Notes under the pieces: generated by a model
What the model saw: the letters and a program-made list of their open reading frames with translations, nothing else
Databases searched by the model: none
What the model was told of the DNA's origin: nothing
Position numbers and translations under genes: made by a program
From: an uncultured Sterolibacterium sp.
GTDB taxonomy: Bacteria; Pseudomonadota; Gammaproteobacteria; Burkholderiales; Rhodocyclaceae
DNA: 64,000 nt
Assembly: GCA_903930535.1 (NCBI GenBank)
Contig: CAIYYX010000087.1
Span: 17,877 to 81,876, forward strand
Reading direction: 5' to 3'
Shown: positions 1-8,976 of the stretch, piece after piece
Numbering within the stretch: position 1 is the stretch's first letter
How the letters are laid out: the number at the start of each line of letters is the position of its first letter

Positions 1-556
1 AGGCAATTTCAGGGCTGCCGGCCAAACCGACGAAGGTGCCGTTGCGGCTCTGGTCGGAGAGAAAATAATTGTCCCGGCGCCACTCTATCCGGGCATGGAT
101 GCGCGAAGCGCGGGGATCACTGATGACGATATCGTTATGGGAGTCGCGCCCGAGCACTGCCTGCGTTTTTTCCGGGCCGAGGAAGAGTTCAGTGTCGCCA
201 TGACGCAGACTCAAAAACGCGATTGGAGTCGCTTTATCGCCAACCGCCGCGACTGGATGAAAACTGACATTAATCGCCAGTTTGACGCCGGAGACAGGCG
301 GCAGGTCGAGGACCCTTTGCTGCATCTCGCGGCTTGCGAGATGTGCCACCTCGGCAGAGTCGAATAGCGCCGTGAGTCTGGCAGCGCCAACGGCATCCTG
401 CACTTGTCCCTTGAATCCTGTGGCTACGCGCTCCATGCGGTGGAGGCAGCGCAAGACGGCATGCTGCGTCTCCGCTGCGCCAATTTTTTCGCGCAGCAGC
501 ACTGTGCCCGAGACTTCGGCCGTCAAAAGGCAGGGCTTGTCATCTGTCGCGCTCAT
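1..556 (-). CDS. FHA-domain protein with degenerate cyclase-like N-terminus (partial)
   Basis: The gene starts with ATG at 556 and runs off the left edge, so about 185 residues are visible. Residues ~1-120 resemble the class III nucleotide-cyclase region found in FHA-containing betaproteobacterial proteins, including the stretch EMQQRVLDLPPVSGVKLAI. The metal-binding and transition-state residues expected of an active cyclase are not visible. Residues ~138-180 are a clear forkhead-associated fold (LGRDSHNDIVISD, then SRIHARI and SDQSRNGTFV), which binds phosphothreonine peptides. A signalling or scaffold role is inferred. It lies 3 bp downstream of ttcA on the same strand and may be co-transcribed with it. 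The C-terminus is outside the window. Confidence 0.8.
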   Translation of the reverse strand, partial: MSATDDKPCLLTAEVSGTVLLREKIGAAETQHAVLRCLHRMERVATGFKGQVQDAVGAARLTALFDSAEVAHLASREMQQRVLDLPPVSGVKLAINVSFHPVAAVGDKATPIAFLSLRHGDTELFLGPEKTQAVLGRDSHNDIVISDPRASRIHARIEWRRDNYFLSDQSRNGTFVGLAGSPEIA

Positions 557-559
557 GGC

Positions 560-1447
560 TCACTCAAGGACAGAGCGTATGGGGACGACGGCAGGACTGC
601 CGAAAACTTCCGCATCGAAGGCGCGATCGCCTTCCGGATCAGGATTGCCGGTCGCCTCGATGCCGGCGAAATCATAGAGCCGGGTGTCGGCCAGATGAGA
701 AGGGACAACGTTTTGCAGGCTGCGGAAAAGCGTCTCGATGCGGCCTGGGAAACGCTTTTCCCAGTCGCGCAACATCAGCTTGACCTGCTTCCTCTGCAAT
801 TGCTCCTGGCTGCCGCACAGATCGCAGGGAATAATGGGGAACTGGCGATGCTCGGCCCAGGCGGCGAGATCCTTCTCACGGCAATAGGCGAGCGGCCGGA
901 TGACGATGTGCCTGCCGTCGTCCGAGACGAGCTTGGGCGGCATGGCTTTCAGCTTGCCGCCGAAAAACATATTGAGAAACAGGGTCTCCAGGATGTCATC
1001 GCGATGATGTCCGAGAGCGATCTTGGTGGCGCCCAGCTCAGAGGCCACGCGGTAGAGGATGCCGCGGCGCAGGCGCGAGCACAGAGAGCAGGTGGTCTTG
1101 CCCGGTGCCAGCACGCGCTTGACGATGGAATAGGTATCCTGCTCCTCGATGCGGAAGGGCACGCCGATTTCATCCAGGTACTTCGGCAGCACTTCGGCGG
1201 GAAAACCCGGCTGCTTCTGATCGAGATTGACCGCCACCAGTTCGAAGCCGATAGGCGCATGCTGGCGCAGGTAGATCAGGGTGTCGAGCAGCGCATACGA
1301 ATCCTTGCCGCCGGACAGGCAAACCATCACCTTGTCGCCATCTTCTATCATGTTGAAATCGGCAATCGCCTGGCCGGCATTGCGGCGCAGACGCTTGGCC
1401 AGCTTATTGGCCTCGTAGCGCCGCTTCTCCTGCTGCGTGGCTGTCAT
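560..1447 (-). CDS. ttcA: tRNA 2-thiocytidine(32) synthetase TtcA
   Basis: This enzyme thiolates cytidine 32 of certain tRNAs using ATP and an iron-sulfur cluster. The protein is 295 aa, close to the family norm. It has the PP-loop SGGKDS at residues 45-50 and two CxxC pairs (CSLC and CDLC) that supply cluster ligands. I start it at the ATG giving [10 protein letters not shown]; a longer in-frame reading would only add sequence overlapping the upstream pteridine reductase. It lies 4 bp after folM, an arrangement common in betaproteobacteria. The function is confident from motifs and overall similarity. Confidence 0.95.
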   Translation of the reverse strand: MTATQQEKRRYEANKLAKRLRRNAGQAIADFNMIEDGDKVMVCLSGGKDSYALLDTLIYLRQHAPIGFELVAVNLDQKQPGFPAEVLPKYLDEIGVPFRIEEQDTYSIVKRVLAPGKTTCSLCSRLRRGILYRVASELGATKIALGHHRDDILETLFLNMFFGGKLKAMPPKLVSDDGRHIVIRPLAYCREKDLAAWAEHRQFPIIPCDLCGSQEQLQRKQVKLMLRDWEKRFPGRIETLFRSLQNVVPSHLADTRLYDFAGIEATGNPDPEGDRAFDAEVFGSPAVVPIRSVLE

Positions 1448-1451
1448 GGCT

Positions 1452-2189
1452 TCAAAGATGGGCGCTGCGCCCGCCGTCCACATTGAGCACCTGGCCAGTG
1501 ACGTAGGGCGCGTCATAGATCAGGAAGCGCACGCTGCGCGCAATGTCTGCGGGCTCGCCCTGACGCTTGAGCAGCGTGCGGCTGACGATTTTCGCGCGCG
1601 CATCGACATCGAATGCGCCATCCTCCGGCCAAGCTATCGGCCCCGGCGCCACGGCATTGACGCGCACCTCCGGCGCCAGTTCCAGGGCCAAGGCGCGCGT
1701 CAGGCCGAGCAGGCCCGCCTTGGCTGCGCAGTAGAGTGGATAGTTTTTCAGCGGCCACTCGGCATGGATGTCGGTGATGTTCACGATGGCGCCGCGCGCC
1801 GCCAGGAGATGGGGTGCAGCGGCCTGCGAGAGAAAAAGCGGGCCCTTGAGATTGCTGCCGATCAGATCATTCCAGGCCGCCTCGTCTATGCAGCCCACGG
1901 GCGTGGGAAAGAATGAAGAGGCGTTGTTCACCAGCGCATCCAGACGCCCGAAGACTTTGACGGCGGCATCGACAAACCGTGGCAGCGCTTCCGTGGCGCA
2001 AAGATCCGCCTGGACGGTGGCGGCGGAGTCCGGCCGCAGCGCGTTCAAGGCAGCAGCCAGGGCCAGGGCATCGGTTTCTGAAGAACGGTAGTGGAGCAGC
2101 ACGTTGGCTCCCGCGGCGTGCAGGGTGCGCGTGATCTCGGCACCTAGCCGCTTCGCCGCGCCGGTAATCAAAATGGTCTGTGTGCTCAT
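1452..2189 (-). CDS. folM: Pteridine reductase / dihydromonapterin reductase (SDR family)
   Basis: A short-chain dehydrogenase of 245 aa that probably reduces dihydropterins or dihydrofolate with NADPH. It has the arginine-containing cofactor motif TGAAKRLG near residue 10, typical of pteridine reductases rather than general SDRs. The NNAS motif, the catalytic Tyr-x3-Lys (YCAAK) and a GQVLNVDGG tail are also present. It is directly upstream of ttcA with a 4 bp gap, so co-transcription is likely. The gene symbol follows the E. coli homolog; the exact pterin substrate cannot be read from sequence. Confidence 0.85.
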   Translation of the reverse strand: MSTQTILITGAAKRLGAEITRTLHAAGANVLLHYRSSETDALALAAALNALRPDSAATVQADLCATEALPRFVDAAVKVFGRLDALVNNASSFFPTPVGCIDEAAWNDLIGSNLKGPLFLSQAAAPHLLAARGAIVNITDIHAEWPLKNYPLYCAAKAGLLGLTRALALELAPEVRVNAVAPGPIAWPEDGAFDVDARAKIVSRTLLKRQGEPADIARSVRFLIYDAPYVTGQVLNVDGGRSAHL

Positions 2190-2208
2190 GCCGACAAGTA
2201 TACAAGTA

Positions 2209-2979
2209 CTACGCGGCGCGCATGAGTCGTTCCAGCACCCGCGCCGCAGCGACCAGTCCGAAACTCGCCGTCACCGTTACCGTTGAGCCGTAGCCGGCGC
2301 AGTTCAGGCCAACGAGGCCGACCTCGTCCAGGTCGCAGGCAGGCCTCTCGGGCAGGACAATGGGTTCGACGGAGAACACGCAATCAACGCCGAATTTCTT
2401 CTTCGGTTCGCGGGTGAAGCCGTATTCCTTGCGCAGCCGGGCACGAACCCTGGAGGCCAGGGGATCCTGAACCGTACGCGACAGGTCGGCTACCTGAATG
2501 CGCGTCGGATCGCTGCGGCCGCCGGCACCACCGGTGGTGACCACGGGGAGGCCGATCCGGCGGCAATGATTAATCAGCGCCGCCTTGGCGCGGACATTGT
2601 CGATAGCATCGAGAACCGCATCGCATTGGGGCAGCAACTCGGCGACATTCTCGGCGGTTATGAAGTCGTCGATCGCGGTCACCTGGCATTGCGGATTGAT
2701 GGCCAGTATGCGCTCGGCCATCACTGTCACCTTGGCGCGGCCGAACTCGCCTTCCAAGGCATGGATCTGGCGATTGACGTTCGATTCCGAGACATGATCA
2801 AGGTCTATCAGGGTGATGCGGCCGACCGCCGAGCGGGCCAGCGCCTCTGCCGCCCAGGAACCGACGCCGCCTATGCCGATGACGCAGACATGGGCGGCAG
2901 AAAGGTGGGCCAAGGCTTCCTCGCCATAGAGGCGCGCGACGCCGCCGAAGCGGCGCTGGATGTCTGCTTCAGTCTTCAT
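2209..2979 (-). CDS. tcdA: tRNA threonylcarbamoyladenosine dehydratase TcdA
   Basis: An E1-like ThiF/MoeB-superfamily enzyme that cyclises t6A37 in tRNA to ct6A using ATP. The 256-aa protein has the Rossmann motif GIGGVGSWAAEALARS near residue 33, the nucleotide-contacting region LIDLDHVSESNVNRQ, and the CsdL/YgdL signature KKKFGVDCVFS. I start at MKTEADIQRRFGG. An upstream in-frame extension of 58 codons would run into the divergent methyltransferase gene and has no family support. It is transcribed divergently from the MidA-like gene with a 31 bp gap, so the two must share a compact promoter region. Confidence 0.92.
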   Translation of the reverse strand: MKTEADIQRRFGGVARLYGEEALAHLSAAHVCVIGIGGVGSWAAEALARSAVGRITLIDLDHVSESNVNRQIHALEGEFGRAKVTVMAERILAINPQCQVTAIDDFITAENVAELLPQCDAVLDAIDNVRAKAALINHCRRIGLPVVTTGGAGGRSDPTRIQVADLSRTVQDPLASRVRARLRKEYGFTREPKKKFGVDCVFSVEPIVLPERPACDLDEVGLVGLNCAGYGSTVTVTASFGLVAAARVLERLMRAA

Positions 2980-3010
2980 TTGGCCGGCATCATGGCACAA
3001 TGCGCGCTCG

Positions 3011-4183
3011 ATGACCAACGGAAAACCCCTTGGGACAAACCCGTCCCCGCCCCAACCGGACGCTGCCGCTCTGGCTGCCAGCAGCTCACTCTGCCAACGC
3101 ATCATCGCGGAAATCCATGATGCCGGCGGCTGGATTTCCTTCGCCCGCTTCATGGAACTCGCCCTCTACCTGCCCGGCCTGGGCTATTACAGCGGCGGCG
3201 CACACAAGTTCGGCGCGGGTGGCGACTTCACCACCGCACCCGAGCTGACCCCCCTATTCGCCCAATCCCTGGCGGCGCAGGCAGCACAGGTGATGGCCGG
3301 TGCGGCCCGGCAAATTCTCGAGGCGGGGGCAGGCAGCGGCGCCCTGGCGGCAGAACTGCTGCTCGAACTGGAGCGAAATGACGCCTTGCCGGAACGCTAC
3401 CTGATCCTCGAGCTCTCCGGAGAATTGCGCCAACGTCAGGGCGAGGCGCTCCAGTCACGGGCACCGCATCTTGCTGGCCGTGTCCAATGGCTGGACACAC
3501 TGCCGCAGCGTTTCTCCGGGCTGGTGCTGGGTAACGAAGTGCTCGATGCCATGCCGACGGATCTGGTCGTCTGGCGGGATGACGGGATTTATCGGCGCGG
3601 CGTGACATGGGATGAGGGCTTCGTCTGGCAGGAGAGGCCGGCGACAGACGAACTTCTGGTCGCCGCCCTGGCCCTGCCGGTGACCGCCCCCTATCTCTCC
3701 GAGATCAATCTCGCGGCACGGGCCTGGATAGCCGAATGGGGCCGCATCCTCGAACGAGGCGCAATCCTCCTGATCGACTACGGGTATCCAGCACATGAGT
3801 ATTACCTGCCGGAACGCGACAACGGCACGCTGATGTGCCATTACCGCCATCACGCCCATGGCGACCCCTTCTGGCTGCCGGGATTAAATGACCTCACCGC
3901 CCATGTCGATTTCACGGCCATCGCCGAAGCCGGCTTCGCCGCCGGTCTCTCCGTTCTCGGGTATACGGGTCAGGCGAGTTTCCTCTTCAACTGCGGCATC
4001 ACGGACCGGCTCGAACGCCTGCAAGGCTCTGGCGACCGCGCCTATCTGAGCGAAGCGCGCAGCGTCGGCAAACTCATCTCGCCGGCAGAGATGGGCGAGT
4101 TGTTCAAGGTCATTGTCCTCGGACGAGGCCTCGAGACGCCGCTACTCGGCTTTTCCCGCGGCGACCGCGTGCATGCCCTGTAG
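3011..4183 (+). CDS. SAM-dependent methyltransferase, MidA/NDUFAF7 family (COG1565)
   Basis: The 390-aa protein belongs to the DUF185/NDUFAF7 class, whose mitochondrial member methylates an arginine of a complex I subunit. Visible features are the N-terminal GYYSGGAHKFGAGGDFTTAPE segment region, the SAM-binding AGAGSGALAAELL and the NEVLDAMP motif, with a later LLIDYGYP strand. The start MTNGKPLG avoids overlap with tcdA. The bacterial substrate is unknown. The stop codon TAG is the TAG of a GTAG-headed REP palindrome that follows, so the repeat sets the 3' end of the reading frame. Confidence 0.85.
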   Translation: MTNGKPLGTNPSPPQPDAAALAASSSLCQRIIAEIHDAGGWISFARFMELALYLPGLGYYSGGAHKFGAGGDFTTAPELTPLFAQSLAAQAAQVMAGAARQILEAGAGSGALAAELLLELERNDALPERYLILELSGELRQRQGEALQSRAPHLAGRVQWLDTLPQRFSGLVLGNEVLDAMPTDLVVWRDDGIYRRGVTWDEGFVWQERPATDELLVAALALPVTAPYLSEINLAARAWIAEWGRILERGAILLIDYGYPAHEYYLPERDNGTLMCHYRHHAHGDPFWLPGLNDLTAHVDFTAIAEAGFAAGLSVLGYTGQASFLFNCGITDRLERLQGSGDRAYLSEARSVGKLISPAEMGELFKVIVLGRGLETPLLGFSRGDRVHAL

Positions 4184-4223
4184 GTCGGTGGCAATGGCCC
4201 TGTCGGCCTGAAGGCCGACCTAC
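4180..4223. repeat. GTAG-type REP palindrome, copy A
   Basis: An inverted-repeat unit beginning GTAGGTCGG and ending CCGACCTAC, with an internal TCGGCCTGAAGGCCGA stem. It matches the general form of REP elements, which carry a conserved GTAG tetranucleotide at the foot of the stem and are mobilised by RAYT transposases in other genomes. Three further copies lie at 13770, 43657 and 60191. The left-hand TAG is the stop codon of the MidA-like gene. The right end is 4 bp from the TAA of the converging MFS gene. Confidence 0.85.
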
Positions 4224-4227
4224 ACGG

Positions 4228-5418
4228 TTAAACTGCAGTCCGCTTGCCGAACATAGCCGCCAGAGGCGCAAGCAGGCAGCCTGCGCCTAAGCTGCCGCAG
4301 GCGAAGAGCCAGGCAATCGAGGAATCCTTGCCGCCGCCGGCATCAAGTACCGCGCCGAACACCAGCGGTCCGAGAAAGCCGGCGCCGAAACCGAACAGCG
4401 AATAAACAGCCAGCGCCGCCCCCAGCCTTGCCGGCTCCGCGGTGGCGATCAGGCCAGCCGTCAGCGCCCCCGAGTCGGCCATGACCGCCACATTGTAGAG
4501 CACCAGCACCGCCAGCAAGACCCAGGGCCAACCGGCGGCGACCCCGGTCAGCCAAGCGAGAGCGCCCGAGGAAACCATGACCAGAAGGATGAAACGGCGG
4601 CGGCCGAAGCGCCCGGCCAACTCGTTGCCGAAGATACTGGCGGGAATGCCGACAAGGTTGATGAGCGCGGCGAGGGAAGCCGCGGTCAAGGGCAAATCAC
4701 CCGTGCCCGCGGAAAAGACGAGCAGCGCCACGATCCAGGAGCGCAGACCGAACAGTTCCCAGCAATGCGCGGCATAGCCGAGGATGTAGCCCAAGGTCGC
4801 CCTGTCCCTGAGGACACCGAACATATTGACCAGACGGGGCCGGCGCGCGGCGCCATGCGGAATGACTGTCTGCAGGCCCAGCAACATGAGGCAGCCCGCC
4901 AACAGAGGACCCAATGCCCCCAAGGAAAATGCCGCTTGCCAACCGAGACCGGCAGCCACCCAGCCTGACAACCAATAGGAAAGGCTGGCGCCGATGCCGA
5001 AGGTCGCGGTGTAAATGGCGATGAACCGCGGCTGACGCGGACCTGAAAGACGATCCGAAAGTGCCTTCAAGCCCGGCATATAGGTGCCCGCAAGCCCGGC
5101 GCCGGTGAGCATCTGGAACAGTCCTGCGCTCAACGCATCGGATGCGAAGAGGGCTAAGCCCAGGCTGCCCGCAGCAGACAGGAGGCAGGCGAAAAAATAA
5201 ATGCGGCGGGCGTCGATACGATCGGTGAAGCCGGAGAGCACCGGCACAGCCAGCATGTAGCCGGCGAAGTAGGCGCCGCCCACGGCGCCGGCTTCCTTGC
5301 CCGAGAGCTGCCAGTCCGCCTGAAAGTGGGGCAGCAGCGCCGGCCAGGCGGCGAAACCGGTCATGCTCAGGGCTTCTGCAATACAAATCAGAAGCAGAAG
5401 CCTGCTATCCCTGCTCAT
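4228..5418 (-). CDS. MFS transporter, substrate unknown
   Basis: A 396-aa major facilitator protein with about 12 hydrophobic segments. The loop GFTDRIDARR after transmembrane segment 2 matches the MFS signature between helices 2 and 3, and a related charged loop (AGRFGRRR) occurs in the second half. Nothing identifies the substrate. It is preceded by a 72-codon gene on the same strand (25 bp gap) and may be in an operon with it. It is a different subfamily from the AmpG-like permease at 5739. Confidence 0.8.
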   Translation of the reverse strand: MSRDSRLLLLICIAEALSMTGFAAWPALLPHFQADWQLSGKEAGAVGGAYFAGYMLAVPVLSGFTDRIDARRIYFFACLLSAAGSLGLALFASDALSAGLFQMLTGAGLAGTYMPGLKALSDRLSGPRQPRFIAIYTATFGIGASLSYWLSGWVAAGLGWQAAFSLGALGPLLAGCLMLLGLQTVIPHGAARRPRLVNMFGVLRDRATLGYILGYAAHCWELFGLRSWIVALLVFSAGTGDLPLTAASLAALINLVGIPASIFGNELAGRFGRRRFILLVMVSSGALAWLTGVAAGWPWVLLAVLVLYNVAVMADSGALTAGLIATAEPARLGAALAVYSLFGFGAGFLGPLVFGAVLDAGGGKDSSIAWLFACGSLGAGCLLAPLAAMFGKRTAV

Positions 5419-5443
5419 GCCCGGCTCATTTCAAAAGCCGAAT

Positions 5444-5662
5444 TTACTCCTGGCTGGCGTAGACGGTGCGCAGAAAGGCTTCGATATCCAGGGACGGCGC
5501 TTCGCGCCGGGCGGAGCTGGTGACCACTTCCTGCAGACCCAACTGCAGGATGGGCTGCGGCAGCCAGCCGGCATTCATCACCTCGGTCTCGAAGTCACCG
5601 AATTCATCCTCGATGTGCCTGCCGGAATTCATGTCCGCATTCATGTCCATTACGATCACCAT
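5444..5662 (-). CDS. Small acidic hypothetical protein (72 aa)
   Basis: I do not recognise this protein. The ATG at 5662 has a good ribosome-binding site, AGGGAG, eight bases upstream, and the frame runs to a TAA 25 bp before the MFS gene. The N-terminus is rich in Met, Asp and Glu (VIVMDMNADMNSG) and there is no signal peptide or membrane segment. It sits between two MFS genes on the same strand and probably shares a transcript with the one downstream. A metal-binding or regulatory role is possible but unsupported. Confidence 0.5.
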   Translation of the reverse strand: MVIVMDMNADMNSGRHIEDEFGDFETEVMNAGWLPQPILQLGLQEVVTSSARREAPSLDIEAFLRTVYASQE

Positions 5663-5738
5663 TTCAATGACTCCCTGTTAGTTGGAGTGCGTAACAATCA
5701 TAACGGACGAAACCGGAAAAGGTTGAATGGAATAGCGA

Positions 5739-7007
5739 TCAAAAAACAATCTTGTTGTTTTTCCGCCACGGCGCCACCGAAAACAGCAGCAGCATCCCGG
5801 GCACGGCCAAGGCCGCACAGAGCAGGAAGAACGGGAACCAGCCAAGCTGCTCGACGAGAAAGCCCGCAGCGGCGTTGATGAAGGCGCGCGGCACCGCGGC
5901 CAGGCTAGTGAATAGCGCGAACTGGGTCGCCGTGTAAAGCGGATGGGTGGCGCGAGCGATGAAGGCGACGAAGGCCGCCGTGCCCAGACCCACGCCGAGC
6001 GCCTCCAGGCCGATCACCCCGGCCAGGATGGAGAGCTCGGCCGCGCCTATCGACGGCTGAGGCCCCAGCCAGGCCAGAGCGGCAAAGCCGAAGATGGACA
6101 GGAACTGCACAGTGCCGAACAGCCAGAGGGCGCGGTCTATGCCCAGCCGCACCATCCACAGCCCGCCGGCCAGGCCGCCTAACACCGCCGGCCAGAGACC
6201 GGCATTCTTGGCGATCAGGCCGATCTGGGTTTTCGTATAGCCCATGCTGAGGTAGAAGGGCGTGGCCAGCGCCGTGCACAGGCTGTCGCCGAGCTTGTAG
6301 AAAAAAATGAAGGCGAGGATCAGGAGCGCCTGCTTCACCCCGGCACGTCCAAGAAACTCCCGCAAGGGTTCGACCACCGCATCCCGCAGGGACTTGGGCG
6401 CTGCGACGGCGAGCAGAGGTTCTCTCGCCATCAGCGCCATGACCATGCCGGGAAGCATGAACAGGGCGGTGATCCAGAACACTTCAGCCCAAGGCAGGTG
6501 GTCGGCGAGTATCAAGGACAGGGAACCCGGAATCAGGCCGGCGATGCGATAGGCATTGACATGAACCGAGTTGCCCAGGCCCAGTTCGGCATCTGAGAGA
6601 ATCTCGCGGCGAAAGGCGTCGAGCGCGATGTCCTGGGTCGCGGAAAGAAAGGCGACCAGGATTGCCAGGAACACTATCGTTCCCAAGTCGTTTCGCGGCG
6701 AGAGCCCGCCCATCGCGCCTATTGCGAACAGCAGGCCGATTTGCGTGACCAGCATCCAGCCGCGGCGACGTCCCAGTCGCGGCACGGGAAAGCGGTCGAG
6801 CAGCGGCGACCAGAGAAATTTCCAGGTGTAGGGCAGTTGGATCAGCGTCATGGCGCCGATGGCCTTCAAGCTGATGCCCTCGGTGAATAGCCATGCCGGC
6901 ACCAGGTTCAAGAGCAGGTAGAGCGGCAGACCCGAGGAGAAGCCGGTGAAGATGCAGATCAGCATGCGGCGCGTGAACAAGACACGCAGCCAGAGCGGGC
7001 AGGTCAA
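5739..7007 (-). CDS. ampG: AmpG-like muropeptide permease (MFS)
   Basis: A 422-aa MFS protein of the AmpG type, which imports GlcNAc-anhydroMurNAc peptides for cell-wall recycling. Family features are the N-terminal WLRVLFTRRML, GFSSGLPLYLLL, LPYTWKFLWSPLLDR and the DAFRRE motif. The N-terminal WLR segment is homologous to other AmpG proteins, so the internal ATG at 6965 would be too short. No ATG lies further upstream in frame. The best start is TTG at 7007 with GAGG eight bases before it, and both lie at the edge of the dispersed repeat at 7011-7110. The repeat therefore seems to have replaced the original start region. Confidence 0.82.
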   Translation of the reverse strand: MTCPLWLRVLFTRRMLICIFTGFSSGLPLYLLLNLVPAWLFTEGISLKAIGAMTLIQLPYTWKFLWSPLLDRFPVPRLGRRRGWMLVTQIGLLFAIGAMGGLSPRNDLGTIVFLAILVAFLSATQDIALDAFRREILSDAELGLGNSVHVNAYRIAGLIPGSLSLILADHLPWAEVFWITALFMLPGMVMALMAREPLLAVAAPKSLRDAVVEPLREFLGRAGVKQALLILAFIFFYKLGDSLCTALATPFYLSMGYTKTQIGLIAKNAGLWPAVLGGLAGGLWMVRLGIDRALWLFGTVQFLSIFGFAALAWLGPQPSIGAAELSILAGVIGLEALGVGLGTAAFVAFIARATHPLYTATQFALFTSLAAVPRAFINAAAGFLVEQLGWFPFFLLCAALAVPGMLLLFSVAPWRKNNKIVF

Positions 7008-7110
7008 TCCGTCGTCCTCGCGAACGCGGGAATCCAGGAAAATGCTGGATTCCCGCCTTTATGCCCGAGAGGGTACTTGTACCCAAGAGGGCATGCGCGG
7101 CAATGACAGC
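7008..7110. repeat. Dispersed palindromic repeat of the ATTCCCGC...GCGGGAAT type
   Basis: The segment contains the inverted pair GCGGGAATCCAGGA / TGCTGGATTCCCGC (7026-7055) and a second short palindrome GGGTACTTGTACCC (7072-7085). It is flanked by GTCATTGCCGCG-like and CGACGG-like ends. Similar elements are widespread in beta- and gammaproteobacterial intergenic DNA. It fills the gap between metW and the ampG-like gene and appears to contribute the latter's translation start. Confidence 0.75.
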
Positions 7111-7133
7111 TTATGGAATGCAGTTGCAGGGCA

Positions 7134-7724
7134 TTATCCTCTCGTGATGCGATACACGGCGAGGCTGCCGAGAAAGTTGTGCTCCTCGGTGATCAACCTG
7201 CCCTCGTCGAGCACCCTGCGTTCCTTGACCACGATGTCGCGCTGGGCGCAGAAGTCGTCGAAGTCGGCGATGGTGCACAAGTGAATATTGGGCGTGTCGT
7301 ACCACTGGTAGGGCAGGCGCTCAGACACCGGCATATGTCCCTGCAGGATATCTAAGCGGTGCTTCCAGTAGCCGAAATTGGGGAAGGAGACCACGGCCTC
7401 GCGACCGACGCGCAGCATCTCGAACACGATGGCCTCGGTGTGGCGCATCGCCTGCAGCGTCTGCGAAAGCACGACGTGGTCGAAGGAGGCATCCTCGAAG
7501 CCGGACAGGCCCGCCTCCAGGTCGCTCTGGATCACGTTCAGGCCGCTTTGCACCGCCGCGAGCACGTTGGCGTCGGCTATCTCTATGCCGTAGCCCTTGG
7601 CGCCGCGCGCCTCGATCAGGAGCTTCAGGAGTGCGCCGTCGCCGCAGCCCAGGTCGAGCACGCGCTCTCCTGGTTGCACCCAGCTGGCGATCACCTGGAA
7701 GTCGGGACGATCGCGGGTATTCAT
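7134..7724 (-). CDS. metW: Methionine biosynthesis protein MetW
   Basis: A 196-aa methyltransferase-fold protein that partners MetX in methionine biosynthesis in many proteobacteria, where it is needed for full homoserine succinyl- or acetyltransferase activity. It shows the SAM-like motif [12 protein letters not shown] near residue 20, [10 protein letters not shown], and the conserved [10 protein letters not shown] and YDTPNIH segments of the family. Its ATG overlaps the metX stop as ATGA, indicating translational coupling. Function is assigned from family and from the invariant metX-metW pairing. Confidence 0.95.
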   Translation of the reverse strand: MNTRDRPDFQVIASWVQPGERVLDLGCGDGALLKLLIEARGAKGYGIEIADANVLAAVQSGLNVIQSDLEAGLSGFEDASFDHVVLSQTLQAMRHTEAIVFEMLRVGREAVVSFPNFGYWKHRLDILQGHMPVSERLPYQWYDTPNIHLCTIADFDDFCAQRDIVVKERRVLDEGRLITEEHNFLGSLAVYRITRG

Positions 7725-8839
7725 GGCACCGCCCTCTCCAGATAGGCGCGGACCAGTGCGTGGTATTGCGGGTCATCCATGAGAAAGGAATCATGGCCGA
7801 AACTGCATTCGATCTCGGCGTAGCTGACCTCCTGCTTGTTTTTCAGTAACGCATTGACGATCTCGCGCGAGCGCGCCGGCGCGAAGCGCCAGTCGGTGGT
7901 GAAGGAAACCACCAGGAACTTGGCAGTTGCCGGCGAGATCGCCTTGGCGAGGTCACCTGAGAAATGATGGGCGGGATCGAAATAATCGAGCGCCTTGGTC
8001 ATCAGGAGATAGGTATTGGCGTCGAAGACACCGGCGAACTTGTCACCCTGGTAGCGCAGATAGGACTCGATCTCGAACTCGACGTCGTAGCCGAAGGAGA
8101 AGGCGCCGGTTTTCAGCACGCGTCCGAACTTCTCCGCCATCTGGTCGTCGGAGAGATAAGTGATGTGGCCCAGCATGCGCGCCAGACGCAGGCCGCGCAA
8201 GGGACGGACGCCATGCTCGTAGTAATGGCCGCCGTGGAAATCGGGGTCGGTGATGATGGCCTGGCGGGCGACGTCGTTGAAGGCGATGTTCTGCGCCGTC
8301 AGCTTGGACGCCGCGGCGATGACCAGGGAATGGCGCACGCGCTGCGGCAGGTTGATGGCCCATTGCAGCGCCTGCATGCCGCCCAGGCTGCCGCCTATCA
8401 CCGCTGCCCAACTGTCGATATGGAGGTAGTCGGCGAGCCTGGCCTGCGCCTGGACCCAGTCATCCACAGTGACCACGGGGAAATCCGCGCCCCAGGGTTT
8501 GCCCGTGGCCGGGTTGGGCGACACCGGGCCGGTCGAGCCGTGGAAGCCGCCCAGATTGTTCACCCCGACGACAAAGAAACGGTCCGTGTCGAGCGGCCGG
8601 CCGGGGCCGACGATATTGTCCCACCAGCCGAGATTATCGGGATCGTTTTTGTAGTGGCCGGCGACATGGTGGTTGCCGGAGAGCGCATGGCAGACCAGGA
8701 TGGCATTGGATCTGGCGGCATTCAGTGTGCCGTAGGTCTCGAAGGCCAGGTCGAAGGCAGGCAGGACCGCGCCGCTCCGCAAGGTGAGCGGCGTGTCGAA
8801 ATGGGCGCTCTGCGCCGCGACGATGCCTATGCCTGCCAT
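7721..8839 (-). CDS. metX: Homoserine O-acyltransferase MetX
   Basis: An alpha/beta-hydrolase fold enzyme (372 aa) that acylates homoserine (succinyl or acetyl donor) in the first committed step to methionine. The catalytic serine is in [10 protein letters not shown], the aspartate in FTTDWRFAP and the histidine in [11 protein letters not shown] start at [14 protein letters not shown], which matches the usual N-terminus; a short upstream extension is possible in frame but overlaps a terminator. No strong Shine-Dalgarno sequence is visible. It is coupled to metW. Donor specificity cannot be decided by eye, although proteobacterial MetX paired with MetW is often succinyl-specific. Confidence 0.93.
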   Translation of the reverse strand: MAGIGIVAAQSAHFDTPLTLRSGAVLPAFDLAFETYGTLNAARSNAILVCHALSGNHHVAGHYKNDPDNLGWWDNIVGPGRPLDTDRFFVVGVNNLGGFHGSTGPVSPNPATGKPWGADFPVVTVDDWVQAQARLADYLHIDSWAAVIGGSLGGMQALQWAINLPQRVRHSLVIAAASKLTAQNIAFNDVARQAIITDPDFHGGHYYEHGVRPLRGLRLARMLGHITYLSDDQMAEKFGRVLKTGAFSFGYDVEFEIESYLRYQGDKFAGVFDANTYLLMTKALDYFDPAHHFSGDLAKAISPATAKFLVVSFTTDWRFAPARSREIVNALLKNKQEVSYAEIECSFGHDSFLMDDPQYHALVRAYLERAVP

Positions 8840-8850
8840 ACAAAAACACC

Positions 8851-8886
8851 AAAGAAAAACCCGGTCAGCCAAGCGGGGACCGGGTT
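8851..8886 (-). terminator. Rho-independent terminator after ptsI
   Basis: On the minus strand the 9-bp stem AACCCGGTC/GACCGGGTT is followed by a T-rich tract (TTTTTCTTT). It stands about 90 bp after the ptsI stop and immediately before the metX start, so it separates the PTS operon from metX-metW. Confidence 0.8.
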
Positions 8887-8976
8887 TCCCTCGCTTTAGC
8901 CGTATTTATCAAGCGCCCGCAAGCTGATTTTTCAAATCGGCGCTGAAGTGAAAATTACCCTGCCGCCGCAGAAAAG

